DNA of 64,000 nt from Nostoc sp. FACHB-892 (GTDB lineage Bacteria; Cyanobacteriota; Cyanobacteriia; Cyanobacteriales; Nostocaceae): contig NZ_JACJTR010000002.1 in assembly GCF_014698795.1 (NCBI RefSeq), positions 391,118-455,117 of the forward strand, given 5' to 3'. Under the pieces are notes generated by a model that ran no database searches, was not told the origin of the DNA, and was given only the letters and a program-made list of their open reading frames with translations. The position numbers and the translations under genes are program-made. Every line of letters begins with the position of its first letter. Position 1 is the first letter of the stretch. Shown here piece after piece: positions 46,815 to 56,485 of the stretch.

Positions 46815-47819
46815 TCATACATTTCTAATATGTAAGCGTTGTTCACATAGTTTTAATAATGTTTCTGTAAAAAAACGACGTTCTAAGAATTGTGTGCTGA
46901 TGTAAATATGTCGTACTAGTGTTAAGGTAACGTAGGATTCAATTGAAGTTTTGAATTCCTCGCTTGTAAGCTGGATAAATTTTTCAGTTAGGGCAGTTTC
47001 CCAATCGCTTAATGCTTCTGAATTGCCAAGGATGCGAAGGCTGTATTCTTTAATATGAGCAATGAAGTTACCGATATCAATGGCCGGATTACCTTCACAA
47101 TATAAATCAAGGTCGATAAGATACAAACGAGAACCATTAATAATCACTTGATCGGGATAAAAATCTCTATGGATACCACAGTGTTTTTGCTCTAAAGTAT
47201 TTTTTCCTAAATAATTAGACGCTGCTAATATTTGTTCTAAGCGTTCTTTCCATTCTGGATATTCTTGGATCACCAATGGAATCCTTTCATTCAAGATTCG
47301 CAGTTCGTCTGACACGGTATGAGAACGGCGAGGAGTAATGTTAATTTGGTGAAGTTTATGAGCAACTTCAGCAATTCGTTTTGCTAGAAAACTGGTATTG
47401 GTTTGAGGTAAGAATTGAGTTGCGATCGCTCCTTGAACTTTTCGCTGCAACCACATCTGCCATTCGGGGATTATTCCTACAGGTTGCGGTACTGAAATTC
47501 CATCAGCACTATCATCTGCAAATCCTTTTTGCCACAAGGATTTTTGTAATTCATAACTATTAAAGTCTGTTCCTTTAGCTCGGATTTTGCCAATTAGTGT
47601 AATGGTTTGCCCGTGATTATTGAGCAATTCATATTCAATCAAACAACGCCGCCCTAGTTTGTGACGAATAACTTGAATTTTTTGCAGTTGGGCATTTTGA
47701 AATGTTGGCAAGTACTCAGAGAACCGTTCTTGTACTTCCAATGGATCAATGGCTGCTGATAAAAATGGCATTTTGAGATCAGTTACACTGTTGAAGCGAT
47801 CGCTGACGAAAACAGTCAT
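46815..47819 (-). CDS. Phosphotransferase of the APH/choline-kinase fold
   Basis: 334 residues. The catalytic loop HCGIHRDFYPDQVII (about residue 220, HxDFYPxQ form of HxDxxxxN) and metal-binding LYLIDLDLYCEGNPAIDIGN (DxD) are clear; the N-lobe Lys is within LLNNHGQTITLIGKIR. It phosphorylates a small molecule, perhaps a sugar or choline-like headgroup. It ends a minus-strand operon after glycosyltransferases and an ABC exporter (64 bp downstream of the exporter), so a role in modifying an exported glycan is inferred. Confidence 0.85.
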   Translation of the reverse strand: MTVFVSDRFNSVTDLKMPFLSAAIDPLEVQERFSEYLPTFQNAQLQKIQVIRHKLGRRCLIEYELLNNHGQTITLIGKIRAKGTDFNSYELQKSLWQKGFADDSADGISVPQPVGIIPEWQMWLQRKVQGAIATQFLPQTNTSFLAKRIAEVAHKLHQINITPRRSHTVSDELRILNERIPLVIQEYPEWKERLEQILAASNYLGKNTLEQKHCGIHRDFYPDQVIINGSRLYLIDLDLYCEGNPAIDIGNFIAHIKEYSLRILGNSEALSDWETALTEKFIQLTSEEFKTSIESYVTLTLVRHIYISTQFLERRFFTETLLKLCEQRLHIRNV

Positions 47820-47883
47820 ATTTATTGGGTGTAAATCTAAAAACTTTTATTCTCTCTGCACAATATGCAGCGCCATAATTGGG

Positions 47884-49719
47884 TTATGTCATCAGAGGAT
47901 TTGGCTTTTCCTCAGTTCGGATTGCAGTCTGCATTTGATACAATGCCGCATAGCGACCATTCTGTTGCATTAATTCCCGATGAGTGCCTTGTTCTAGCAC
48001 CTGTCCATTTTCTATGTAAAGAATTATATCTGCGCGAGTTGCAAGATACAGATCGTGAGTAATTAAGAAGGTGGTGCGGTTTTCTGAGAGCCGTTGTAGA
48101 GCATCAACGATCGCTTTCTCGTTACCTTGATCTAGCCCAGTTGTGGGTTCATCTAAAATCAAAATTGGAGCTTGACGAATAGCAGCGCGAGCGATCGCAA
48201 TTCGTTGGCGTTGTCCACCTGAAAGGGTTGCGCCTCGTTCTCCTACAAGTGTGTTGTATCCTTGGGGTAAAGCTTGGATGAAACTATCAGCATTAGCTAG
48301 ACGAGTGGCTGCTTCAATTTCTGCATCTGACACGCCTGCAATACCGTAGGCAATGTTTTCTCGAATGGTAGCGGCAAATAAAAGACTGTCTTGTAAAACT
48401 ACACTAATTTGTGGGCGTAATGATTCCAATGTGTACTCGCGGATATCTCGCCCATCAATCATGACTTTACCCATCGTTGGGTCATAAAGTCGTAATAATA
48501 GACTTACTAAAGTAGATTTACCACCACCTGATGTACCAACGATCGCTACTTGCTGCCCTGGTTGAATGGTTAAATTTATGTCTTCCAGCAGAACTTGTCC
48601 TGGTTCATAGGCAAAGTGAACATGATCAAAACAAACCTCACCTCGGAAAATTGGAGCCGATATTGCATCCGGCAAATCTCGGACATCAGGTTGCTGTGAT
48701 AATACATCTAAAATTCGCTCACCAGAGGCAGCAGCTTTAGCAAGTCTTCCGGTGTACTTAGCAAAGTTCTGAATCGGCTTAAAGGCATTTTTAAGATAGG
48801 TGAGAAATACCAGCACATCACCCGGTGTCAGAGCATTTCGCAATGCCAGCCAGGAGCCGTACCATAAAACAAGTGCTGTTCCTAGTGCAATCACAGCATC
48901 AACGGTTCGTTCGAGATGAGCTGCAAGGCGTTGGGTTTTGACGCTCTCCTTTAGGCTATGGTGATTTTGTTGAGAAAAAACTCGCGCAAAGGCATCTTGT
49001 AGTGAAAGGGCTTTGACTAATTTAATGGCAGCAATTGACTCAGCCGCCGTCGCCGCCACAGCCCCTTCTTGTTTCCGTTGCTTTAATGAGGACTCTCGAA
49101 TTCGCTGACTCAGCCGATTTGTTACTAATGCAAACAATGGTAAAGTGAGCAGTGCCAGTAGGGTGAGGCTGCGATTTATCCAAAGCATTACGCCAATCAT
49201 GCCAAACAGTGTAAGGATGCTTACTACCAGTGGTAATGCTGCCGTGATCATAATTTCTTGCAGACGGCTAGCATCGCTACTTACACGAATAATTAAATCG
49301 CCGCTACGAGCTTTGGTGTGGTAAGACAAAGACAAATCTTGAAGATGACAATACAGATGATTACGCACCTCAGTCATGACTCGGCTACCTACTGTTGCTA
49401 ATCCAACGGTACTCCAATAGGCGGCAAGTGCGCGTAATCCGGTAATGACAAGGACTGTAACTGCTGAAACTGTCAGTAATGTAACTGGCTCTAGGCGATC
49501 AATTAATGGAATATTGGTAGGTCGATCGCCTCGAATTAGAACGTAATCAAAGACAAACTTCAGGGGCCAAGGTTCCAGCACCCGTAGTCCGACATCCGCA
49601 ACCAGAGCGATCGCAGAAATCAAAAGTAGTCCATACTGTTTTTGAATGTAAGGCCAGAAATAACGTAGTATTCCCCATAGACCAGGAATAGCTTTTTTTT
49701 GTGGCTTTGAACGTCCCAT
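47884..49719 (-). CDS. MsbA-type ABC exporter (fused permease and ATPase)
   Basis: 611 residues. Six-helix type I exporter membrane domain (about 20-320) followed by an ABC domain: Walker A GTSGGGKST (about 398), Q-loop VVLQDSLLFAATIRENI, signature LSGGQRQRIAIARA, Walker B ILILDEPTTGLD, H-loop FLITHD. It probably functions as a homodimer exporting a lipid-linked or glycan product. Its ATG follows directly on the TAA of the upstream GT4 gene (TAAATG), indicating one operon. Confidence 0.93.
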   Translation of the reverse strand: MGRSKPQKKAIPGLWGILRYFWPYIQKQYGLLLISAIALVADVGLRVLEPWPLKFVFDYVLIRGDRPTNIPLIDRLEPVTLLTVSAVTVLVITGLRALAAYWSTVGLATVGSRVMTEVRNHLYCHLQDLSLSYHTKARSGDLIIRVSSDASRLQEIMITAALPLVVSILTLFGMIGVMLWINRSLTLLALLTLPLFALVTNRLSQRIRESSLKQRKQEGAVAATAAESIAAIKLVKALSLQDAFARVFSQQNHHSLKESVKTQRLAAHLERTVDAVIALGTALVLWYGSWLALRNALTPGDVLVFLTYLKNAFKPIQNFAKYTGRLAKAAASGERILDVLSQQPDVRDLPDAISAPIFRGEVCFDHVHFAYEPGQVLLEDINLTIQPGQQVAIVGTSGGGKSTLVSLLLRLYDPTMGKVMIDGRDIREYTLESLRPQISVVLQDSLLFAATIRENIAYGIAGVSDAEIEAATRLANADSFIQALPQGYNTLVGERGATLSGGQRQRIAIARAAIRQAPILILDEPTTGLDQGNEKAIVDALQRLSENRTTFLITHDLYLATRADIILYIENGQVLEQGTHRELMQQNGRYAALYQMQTAIRTEEKPNPLMT

Positions 49720-50901
49720 TTATCCTCTCACCTCCACTTGGAATTGAGGTGGGGTATTTAATCCAGCTATATGCAAAATCTGTTGCGCGATCGCCTCCCA
49801 AGTGTGATGTTCTATAACCGTTTTCCGCGCCGCTTGTCCCAAAGAATGGCGCAAAGTAGGCGATCGCCACAATTTTTCTAATGCCTCTGCTAAGGCGATC
49901 GCATCACCTGGTGGGCAAAGAATCCCATTCACCCCTGTGTGAATTAGCTCCAGCAATTGCCCAATACCACTAACAACTACTGGCAAACCAGCCGCCATAT
50001 ATTCATAAACTTTCAACGGTGAGAAGTAAAAATCGGATTCAGCCGGATATGGTGCAACAGCAACATCCATTGCTACTAATAATTTGGGAATTTCATCAGG
50101 ATTTACCGCTCCGGTGAATTTAGCATGAGAGTGTAATCCTCGTGCCAATAATTCGGCTTCGAGATTTACGCGTTCGGGGCCATCGCCAACAATCAAAAGT
50201 TTGGCATTGGGAACTTGTTGATGCAGTTGAGCAAAAGCTGCTGTGAGAATTGGCAATCCATGCCACGGTTTCAATGTGCCGACAAATCCCACTGTAAAGG
50301 TTTCTTTTTCCGTTGAAAATTCACGATTAAAAGTAGGGAAGCGATGAGGATTTACACCATTTGGGATGACATGAACTTTGCTACTTTTGACATAATTCAT
50401 TAAGTAAGTTTTCACTTCAGATGAAACAGCAATAAGTGCTGTAGCAGCTTGAAAAACCCGATTAGCGACCTGTTGGGCGCTGTGGCAATCAATCAAGCCG
50501 CGATGCTTTGCCTGTTCTGCAATTAGAGGTGAATTTACCTCTAATAATCCGGGAATTCCCATTGCTTGAGCAAATTCCATTGCGCCATAACTCCAAAGAG
50601 AATAACGCTCATAAATTAGGTCAAATGGGCCAAACATCTCCAAATCTAAACGCAAATCGGGATTAATTGATAAGGCAACTTGCTCTCGCACAGCGCGTTC
50701 TAGTTTTGGGATGGCTGGAAGTTGATGAACTGAAACATTAGTTAAGTCTGCGGGTGGTTTTCCACCAATACGAGTAGCAAACAATTCAACTTGGATATTT
50801 TGCCCTTGCAATGCTCGAATTACTTCTTGGATATGAATAGAGCATCCTTTTTGCCCAAATACAGGAATTCCTGGATCGGCACAGATATAGGCAATTCGCA
50901 C
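49720..50901 (-). CDS. GT4-family glycosyltransferase (operon gene 3)
   Basis: 393 residues from a GTG start; its AGGAGG overlaps the stop of the previous gene 3 bp upstream. GT-B fold with N-terminal CADPGIPVFGQKGCSIHIQE and donor domain FTVGFVGTLKPWHGLPILTA, LLIVGDGPERVNLEAEL and AAGLPVVVSGIGQLLELIHT. It shares with the neighbouring GT4 the EVIRAL-type acceptor helix pattern. Adjacent ABC exporter suggests assembly of an exported oligosaccharide. Confidence 0.92.
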   Translation of the reverse strand: MRIAYICADPGIPVFGQKGCSIHIQEVIRALQGQNIQVELFATRIGGKPPADLTNVSVHQLPAIPKLERAVREQVALSINPDLRLDLEMFGPFDLIYERYSLWSYGAMEFAQAMGIPGLLEVNSPLIAEQAKHRGLIDCHSAQQVANRVFQAATALIAVSSEVKTYLMNYVKSSKVHVIPNGVNPHRFPTFNREFSTEKETFTVGFVGTLKPWHGLPILTAAFAQLHQQVPNAKLLIVGDGPERVNLEAELLARGLHSHAKFTGAVNPDEIPKLLVAMDVAVAPYPAESDFYFSPLKVYEYMAAGLPVVVSGIGQLLELIHTGVNGILCPPGDAIALAEALEKLWRSPTLRHSLGQAARKTVIEHHTWEAIAQQILHIAGLNTPPQFQVEVRG

Positions 50902-50904
50902 GCT

Positions 50905-52170
50905 CTAAACCTCCTGAACTACTTTTAAAGTCATGGCAGCATTCGGTTCAGCCGCATGAAATATTGCTCGTAATGCTGCGCTATTGCTATGAATGTCAAA
51001 CTCAGATTCAATTAAGTGTCTGGCTTGGCTTGATAATTTGACTCGCAAGGCTGGATTGGTAAGGAGTTGTTGAAGTGCGATCGCTAATTGTTCGGCATCA
51101 TGTTGTGGCACAATTAATCCAGTCTGGCGATCGCGCACTAATTCAGGAATTCCAGTTACATCTGTACTTACACAGGGCGTTCCCAATGCCATCGCTTCGA
51201 GTAAGACTGTCGGCAGACCATCCCGGTTGCCATCTTGTCCAATAATATATGGAGCTGCAAACACAGCAGCTTGCTGCATCAAGTAAAATACATCATTTTG
51301 AGGACGTGGCCCGATAATTTCCACAGTAGATTGCAACCCTAAATCTTGGATTTTTTGTTGCAATACAGCTTCTAATGATCCAGTACCCACAATTTGACAT
51401 TGGAAATCACAATTTATTCGCTTCAGAATTGCACAAGCATCTATTAAAATAGATAGCCCTTTCTTCTCAATTAATCGACCGACTGAGAGAATCAATGGAG
51501 GACGATAAACCGGGGAAGAATATTGTAATTGTCGTAAATTTAAGCCATTGTAAATGCGTTGAACTCGCTTTGCGCCATAAGTTTTTTGCAAATAATTGAG
51601 GTTATAGTTACTGACAGTTACGACTGTGGCAGCATCCTTAAGCTTGCGTTGCATATCCTCAAATTCAACACTTTCATGAAAGATGTCTTTAGCATGAGCG
51701 GTGAAGGTGTAGGGAATGCCCGCGAAGTGAGATGCTAACCGAGCTACACTGGTTGCAACTGTGCCAAAGTGAGCGTGAAAATGGGTGATGCCTTTGAGTC
51801 GCGCTTCCCGTGCTAGCCATGCAGCTTGGTAAACGGTGCTAGCTTGTTCACCTTGAGCATAAGCCAACTTTGACCAAAAATCTGGAATAACTTTACTCGC
51901 TTCTTGTAATTCTGCCCAAAAATAGCTTGCTGCTGTGGGAGTAAGACTATTGAGGGATTCGCTCATTCGACCTTGAATTGGTTTACGAATGTAGTTGACG
52001 GTAGCACGTACCTGGGAAATAATATTTTGAAAGTGAGTGTCACACGGTGGCCTCAAAGCAAAAATTTCAATATCTAAACCAGCCGCTTCATGAGCCAAAA
52101 TTTCATTAACGACGAAGGTTTCAGAATAGCGAGGATAACGTTTAAGAATGTAACCAATATAGATTGACAT
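50905..52170 (-). CDS. GT4-family glycosyltransferase (operon gene 2)
   Basis: 421 residues. N-terminal YIGYILKRYPRYSETFVVNE, typical of exopolysaccharide and colanic-acid type GT4 (WcaL/EpsD-like). HFHAHFGTVATSVARLAS and donor domain LILSVGRLIEKKGLSILIDA, IVGTGSL, GQDGNRDGLPTVLLEAMALG with the catalytic ExFGxxxxE-like Glu. Located 3 bp before the next GT4 and 59 bp after the MurG-like gene. Confidence 0.93.
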   Translation of the reverse strand: MSIYIGYILKRYPRYSETFVVNEILAHEAAGLDIEIFALRPPCDTHFQNIISQVRATVNYIRKPIQGRMSESLNSLTPTAASYFWAELQEASKVIPDFWSKLAYAQGEQASTVYQAAWLAREARLKGITHFHAHFGTVATSVARLASHFAGIPYTFTAHAKDIFHESVEFEDMQRKLKDAATVVTVSNYNLNYLQKTYGAKRVQRIYNGLNLRQLQYSSPVYRPPLILSVGRLIEKKGLSILIDACAILKRINCDFQCQIVGTGSLEAVLQQKIQDLGLQSTVEIIGPRPQNDVFYLMQQAAVFAAPYIIGQDGNRDGLPTVLLEAMALGTPCVSTDVTGIPELVRDRQTGLIVPQHDAEQLAIALQQLLTNPALRVKLSSQARHLIESEFDIHSNSAALRAIFHAAEPNAAMTLKVVQEV

Positions 52171-52195
52171 AATTCGTAATTCGTAATTCGTAGTT
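52171..52195. repeat. AATTCGT tandem heptamers
   Basis: Three tandem AATTCGT units in the 59-bp gap of the glycosyltransferase operon; the same motif occurs at about 30524. Confidence 0.65.
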
Positions 52196-52229
52196 AATAA
52201 GGTTATTTTTTAGGCTCCCTCATCTTTTA

Positions 52230-53516
52230 TCAAGAAGCTTGTTGCGATGAATGATGAGCAGAGATTAGTATTTCATTTACTAATTGAGGAATGCGGGTAA
52301 GTCCATCAAGATCAATACGATTACGGGCTTGTGGCGGCTCAACTTCCTGCATTAACCAGTCTGTCAATGCTTCAGGTTTCAAATCATGCGGGTGCAGCAT
52401 ATCAACTAAACCGAGTGCCTGTAAGCGTTCGGCACGGATAAATTGCTCTCGACGGGGCTTGATTCGGGGTACAATGAGCGATCGCTTTTGAAATGACAGC
52501 AATTCGCAAGTTGTGTTGTAACCACCCATAGCAATGACGCGTTCAGCCTGATTCAACAACAGCGTCGGTTCAGCTAAATATTTCAACACCCGCAAATTGG
52601 AACGTTTAGCAGCATACTTCTGAAGCCGTTGCTGTAGCTCTCGCGGCATGAACGGGCCTGTCAAGATGATGCCGTTCATATCTGGTGGTAGTTCAGCACA
52701 AGCAAATGTTTCTGCTAAACGCGCTCCATCTTGTCCGCCTCCCACCAAGCACAACACGAATCGTTCAGATGGCAAATTCAATGATTTCAACGCCTGAACG
52801 CTATCCATATCTACGAATTTCAGGCGGTTACGCTGGTCAAGATAGCCAGTGTAGCGTAATTTTGCTAAAGTCTTTGCATTGAAGCGATATTCCTGTCCTA
52901 CATCATAAATGGCTGGATCACCATACACCCAAACCGCATCATAGTAGGTTTGAATCGCCTCTTCATTAGCTATTCTTTTCCAATCTCGATGCACGGATGT
53001 AGGATCATCTAACACATCCCGTAAACCTAAAATGCAGTGCGTTTTTCCTTGGGTACGCAAATAATCTAGTGTTGGTTCTAGCTCTCTCACCGCTCCTCGC
53101 GGTACATTATCCACAATCAGAATATCGGGTTTAAAAGTTTTGATTGTGGTAAGAATAACTTGCGATCGCAGCGTAATAATTTCCTGCAATGATAGATCCA
53201 ATCGTCGCGCCTGATATTGCCCATCAATATTTTTGTGCAGAGCAGGTAGGGTCAAACAATCAACTCCTGGTGGGGTTGGTACATTGCTGGCATCTTGTAT
53301 CCCACTAATCAGCAAAACATCAATTTCTAGGGCTGAACATCCTAATGTTTGAGCAATCAACAAATTACGCCGCTTATGTCCCAGTCCCATTGTGTCGTGC
53401 GAATATAAAGCGATGCGACATTTACGAGCATTGCTAGATAAACTATTAAATTCTGAAGACCCTATTTTAGCCGACGTTCGTTCTATTTCTTGAATGCGAG
53501 ATAACAAGTTTTTCAT
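52230..53516 (-). CDS. MurG-like predicted glycosyltransferase (operon gene 1)
   Basis: 428 residues from ATG 53516, which has AGGAG 10 bases upstream; an in-frame TTG at 53561 gives a longer version that lacks this signal. GT28/COG4671-like fold: CRIALYSHDTMGLGHKRRNL (Gly-His acceptor loop), KPDILIVDNVPRGAVRELEP, and C-terminal CLVGGGQDGARLAETFA and VIAMGGYNTTCELLSFQKRS motifs that bind the UDP-sugar. First gene of the minus-strand glycan operon. Confidence 0.88.
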   Translation of the reverse strand: MKNLLSRIQEIERTSAKIGSSEFNSLSSNARKCRIALYSHDTMGLGHKRRNLLIAQTLGCSALEIDVLLISGIQDASNVPTPPGVDCLTLPALHKNIDGQYQARRLDLSLQEIITLRSQVILTTIKTFKPDILIVDNVPRGAVRELEPTLDYLRTQGKTHCILGLRDVLDDPTSVHRDWKRIANEEAIQTYYDAVWVYGDPAIYDVGQEYRFNAKTLAKLRYTGYLDQRNRLKFVDMDSVQALKSLNLPSERFVLCLVGGGQDGARLAETFACAELPPDMNGIILTGPFMPRELQQRLQKYAAKRSNLRVLKYLAEPTLLLNQAERVIAMGGYNTTCELLSFQKRSLIVPRIKPRREQFIRAERLQALGLVDMLHPHDLKPEALTDWLMQEVEPPQARNRIDLDGLTRIPQLVNEILISAHHSSQQAS

Positions 53517-53561
53517 ATCTACTCCTGACACAGTTTTTATCCGGTGGCTGACGAATTGCAA

Positions 53562-54098
53562 ATTGAATTAACACTTTTTTAAAAGTTTAAATTTTAATTA
53601 TTGAGTTGACTTAACCTGATAGATTACTGATAGCCTTATTAAATGAATTAAATAGAATAAAACTTTTTCAATTATTTATATATTGAGATAAGTTAGGTAG
53701 ATTTTTCATGAAAGCTGCTAATTTTAGTCTTTGAAAATCTTGTCTTTAAAACCTAAAATTAAAATTAGGTTATTATTTTGTTAATAAAAGTTAAAGACCA
53801 CTTTATAAGTTATCAATTCCTCATGAAAAGTACATGAGAAATTGATGAAAATCCTCTCATCAAGAAATAATCAATAGATTTAAGGACTTAAATCGAGGAT
53901 TTAAAGACTGATAAAAAGAGTCGTTATGCCAAATTTTATTCAGGACAAAAAATTGGTATAAAGCATAACTACTTACCCGATTCCTTACACAGACCAAGTA
54001 ACAAAGTTAACTTGAAGGGATAAATAGTAATTTTAAGTAACATTACTTATTGGCAAACAAGAGATGAATTCAAACGACCTCAAATGAGATGAGTAAAA
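53562..54098. other. 537-bp AT-rich divergent intergenic region
   Basis: It separates the glycan operon from the divergent two-component genes and must contain both promoters. No repeat family or riboswitch is recognised; the composition is strongly AT-rich. Confidence 0.5.
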
Positions 54099-55673
54099 AT
54101 GAGCAGGGTAATAAACCGTTTTCGCGATCGTATGTCTGTTTTCAAAATATCTCAGTTGCTTTTAGTTTGGCAGCAACTATTGGGAGAAGCACGCACCCGG
54201 ATTTTGCTCTGGTACTTGCTGATTTTAGGAATGATGTTTCTCATCGCCATTCCGGCATTTCGCTATCAGCTATACCAGCGCATTGACGAGCGTGTTCGTC
54301 AGGATATGGAAGCAAACATGATGGCTTTCAAGGCGTTGATTAAGGGCGAAAAGTTTGTTATGGAGAATAGACTTACTGATTATGACTCAGAAGAGATATT
54401 GAACGAGTCAAAGCAATTGAACAGATTATTCTATGGAGAAGAACAAATCACTGCTCCAGCCTCCGTAGAAGACTTAATCAAGCTTTTTAGAGCTTATTTG
54501 TTGTATCGGCGACTAGAAGATGAGTCCTACTTTATCACTTTTATAGATGGTGAATTCTACAAATCTAGTCCTAGCGCCCGCCCTAAGCTTTTAGCCAGAG
54601 ACTCACTACTCATGAGACGGTGGGCAAAACAGACCCAACCAGAACAGGGAGAACAAGAATTTTTCGCCCCTGACGCTATTAATATTCTTTACATGGTAGA
54701 ACCGATTACTATTAATGGACAAACACGAGGAGTCTTTGTCGTTGCCCACAGTAGCACTGGGGAAAGGACAGAAGCTTTAGAAGCAGTCACTGTGATTATT
54801 CAAGTTTTCAGCTTAGTGTTTGTGGTGTCGTTAATTCTCACCTGGTTAGCTGCGGGGCGAATACTAGCTCCTCTGCGGACAATTCTGACTACAGCTCATG
54901 CCATCAGTGAGTCAGATTTAACTCAGCGTTTGCCTATGCAAGGTAAGGGAGAATTGTGGGAACTGGCAAAGACATTCAATGAAATGATGGACAGACTAGA
55001 AGCAGCCTTTGCCAGCCAGCGTGAATTCGTCAACGATGCTGGACACGAACTGAGAACTCCCATCACTATTGTTCGCGGACACCTAGAACTGATAGGAGAT
55101 GATCCCCAAGAACAACAGGAAACCGTGGCATTAGTCATTGGAGAACTAGACCGGATGAGCCGTTTAGTTGATGATATGATTTTGCTGGCAAAAGCAGAAC
55201 GCGCCGACTTTTTACAGGTAGCAACAGTAAATGTGGCAGATTTAACCAAAGAATTATTTGTTAAAGCCCAAGCACTGGCAGAGAGAGATTGGCAACTAGA
55301 CTCTGTAGCCAAAGGTCAGATTGTTGTTGACCGTCAAAGAATTACCGAAGCCGTGATGAATCTAGCCCAGAATGCTACTCAGCATACTAAGGAGAGTGAT
55401 ACTATTTCCATAGGTTCAGCGATCGCCAAAGAGAAGGTGCGCTTCTGGATACGCGATACAGGCGAAGGCATTCCACTGGTTGATCAAAAACGAATTTTTG
55501 AACGCTTTGCCCGGTCTTCCAACAGTCGCCGTCGTTCAGAGGGGGCTGGGCTGGGGCTTTCTATCGTGCGAGCGATAGCAGAAGCTCACTCTGGCCAAGT
55601 ATTACTTCGTAGTCAGTTAGGAGTAGGTTCGATGTTTACTATCCTTTTACCGCTCGATCCCCCCAATAAATAA
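54099..55673 (+). CDS. Sensor histidine kinase
   Basis: 524 residues. TM1 at about 36-53, a periplasmic domain of about 180 residues (RIDERVRQDMEANMMAFKAL onward), TM2 at about 222-245, HAMP (RILAPLRTILTTAHAISESD), HisKA with phospho-acceptor H316 (NDAGHELRTPITIVRGH), HATPase with N box VMNLAQNATQHT, G1 DTGEGIP and G2 GAGLGLSIV. All catalytic elements are present. Its ligand is unknown. Followed after 6 bp by its response regulator. Confidence 0.95.
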   Translation: MSRVINRFRDRMSVFKISQLLLVWQQLLGEARTRILLWYLLILGMMFLIAIPAFRYQLYQRIDERVRQDMEANMMAFKALIKGEKFVMENRLTDYDSEEILNESKQLNRLFYGEEQITAPASVEDLIKLFRAYLLYRRLEDESYFITFIDGEFYKSSPSARPKLLARDSLLMRRWAKQTQPEQGEQEFFAPDAINILYMVEPITINGQTRGVFVVAHSSTGERTEALEAVTVIIQVFSLVFVVSLILTWLAAGRILAPLRTILTTAHAISESDLTQRLPMQGKGELWELAKTFNEMMDRLEAAFASQREFVNDAGHELRTPITIVRGHLELIGDDPQEQQETVALVIGELDRMSRLVDDMILLAKAERADFLQVATVNVADLTKELFVKAQALAERDWQLDSVAKGQIVVDRQRITEAVMNLAQNATQHTKESDTISIGSAIAKEKVRFWIRDTGEGIPLVDQKRIFERFARSSNSRRRSEGAGLGLSIVRAIAEAHSGQVLLRSQLGVGSMFTILLPLDPPNK

Positions 55674-55679
55674 GCGTCT

Positions 55680-56354
55680 ATGCCCAATATTCTCATTGTT
55701 GAAGATGAACCCCGGATTGCCTCATTTATTGAAAAAGGGTTGCGATCGCAAGGGTTCACAACAACAATTGTCACAGATGGGTTGTATGTGCTGGATGTGA
55801 TCCAAAGTGGAACCTTTGACTTGTTAATTCTGGATCTGGGGTTGCCTGGAAAAGACGGGTTTCAAGTACTCGAAGAACTGCGCGGACAGGGAGAAGACAT
55901 ACCTGTGATTATCCTCTCTGCCCGGAGTGACATTCACGACAAAGTTGCTGGACTAGAAGGGGGTGCAGATGATTATGTCACCAAACCCTTCCGATTTGAA
56001 GAACTATTGGCGCGGGTAAGGTTACGGTTGCGAAGTACTAGACCTGCCAGAGATGCCCAAGAATTTATCCTCAAAGCTGGTAATATTGAGCTTAATTTGC
56101 GAACTCGACAAGTGAAAATAGGCGATCGTCTAGTAGAACTACCTGCCCGTGAATTTGCTATGGCAGAAATGTTTTGCCGCCATCCAGGACAAGTAATCAG
56201 TCGAGAACAACTCCTTGATCACGTTTGGGGTTACGACTATAACCCAGGTTCTAATATTGTCGATGTGTATGTCGGTTATCTCCGTAAAAAACTAGGTAGC
56301 AAACTAATTGAGACAGTTAGAGGTATGGGTTATCGCTTGCAAACTAAGTGTTGA
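55680..56354 (+). CDS. OmpR/PhoB-family response regulator
   Basis: 224 residues. Receiver domain with acidic pocket E8-D9, phospho-acceptor D52 (LLILDLGLPGKDG) and K102 (DYVTKPF), linked to an OmpR winged helix (about 125-223) ending TVRGMGYRLQTK. It forms a cognate pair with the upstream kinase. Candidate targets include the divergent glycan operon. Confidence 0.95.
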   Translation: MPNILIVEDEPRIASFIEKGLRSQGFTTTIVTDGLYVLDVIQSGTFDLLILDLGLPGKDGFQVLEELRGQGEDIPVIILSARSDIHDKVAGLEGGADDYVTKPFRFEELLARVRLRLRSTRPARDAQEFILKAGNIELNLRTRQVKIGDRLVELPAREFAMAEMFCRHPGQVISREQLLDHVWGYDYNPGSNIVDVYVGYLRKKLGSKLIETVRGMGYRLQTKC

Positions 56355-56485
56355 GGTAATGAGTCCTGGGTAAAAAATTGTCCCCCTTGTCCCTATACCG
56401 TCCAGTTAAGCTTTTTTCCCCCTACTCCTCCTGTCCCCTGCCCCCTACTGGAACGCATTCAAGTTCATCATGGTCGTGGTTGATT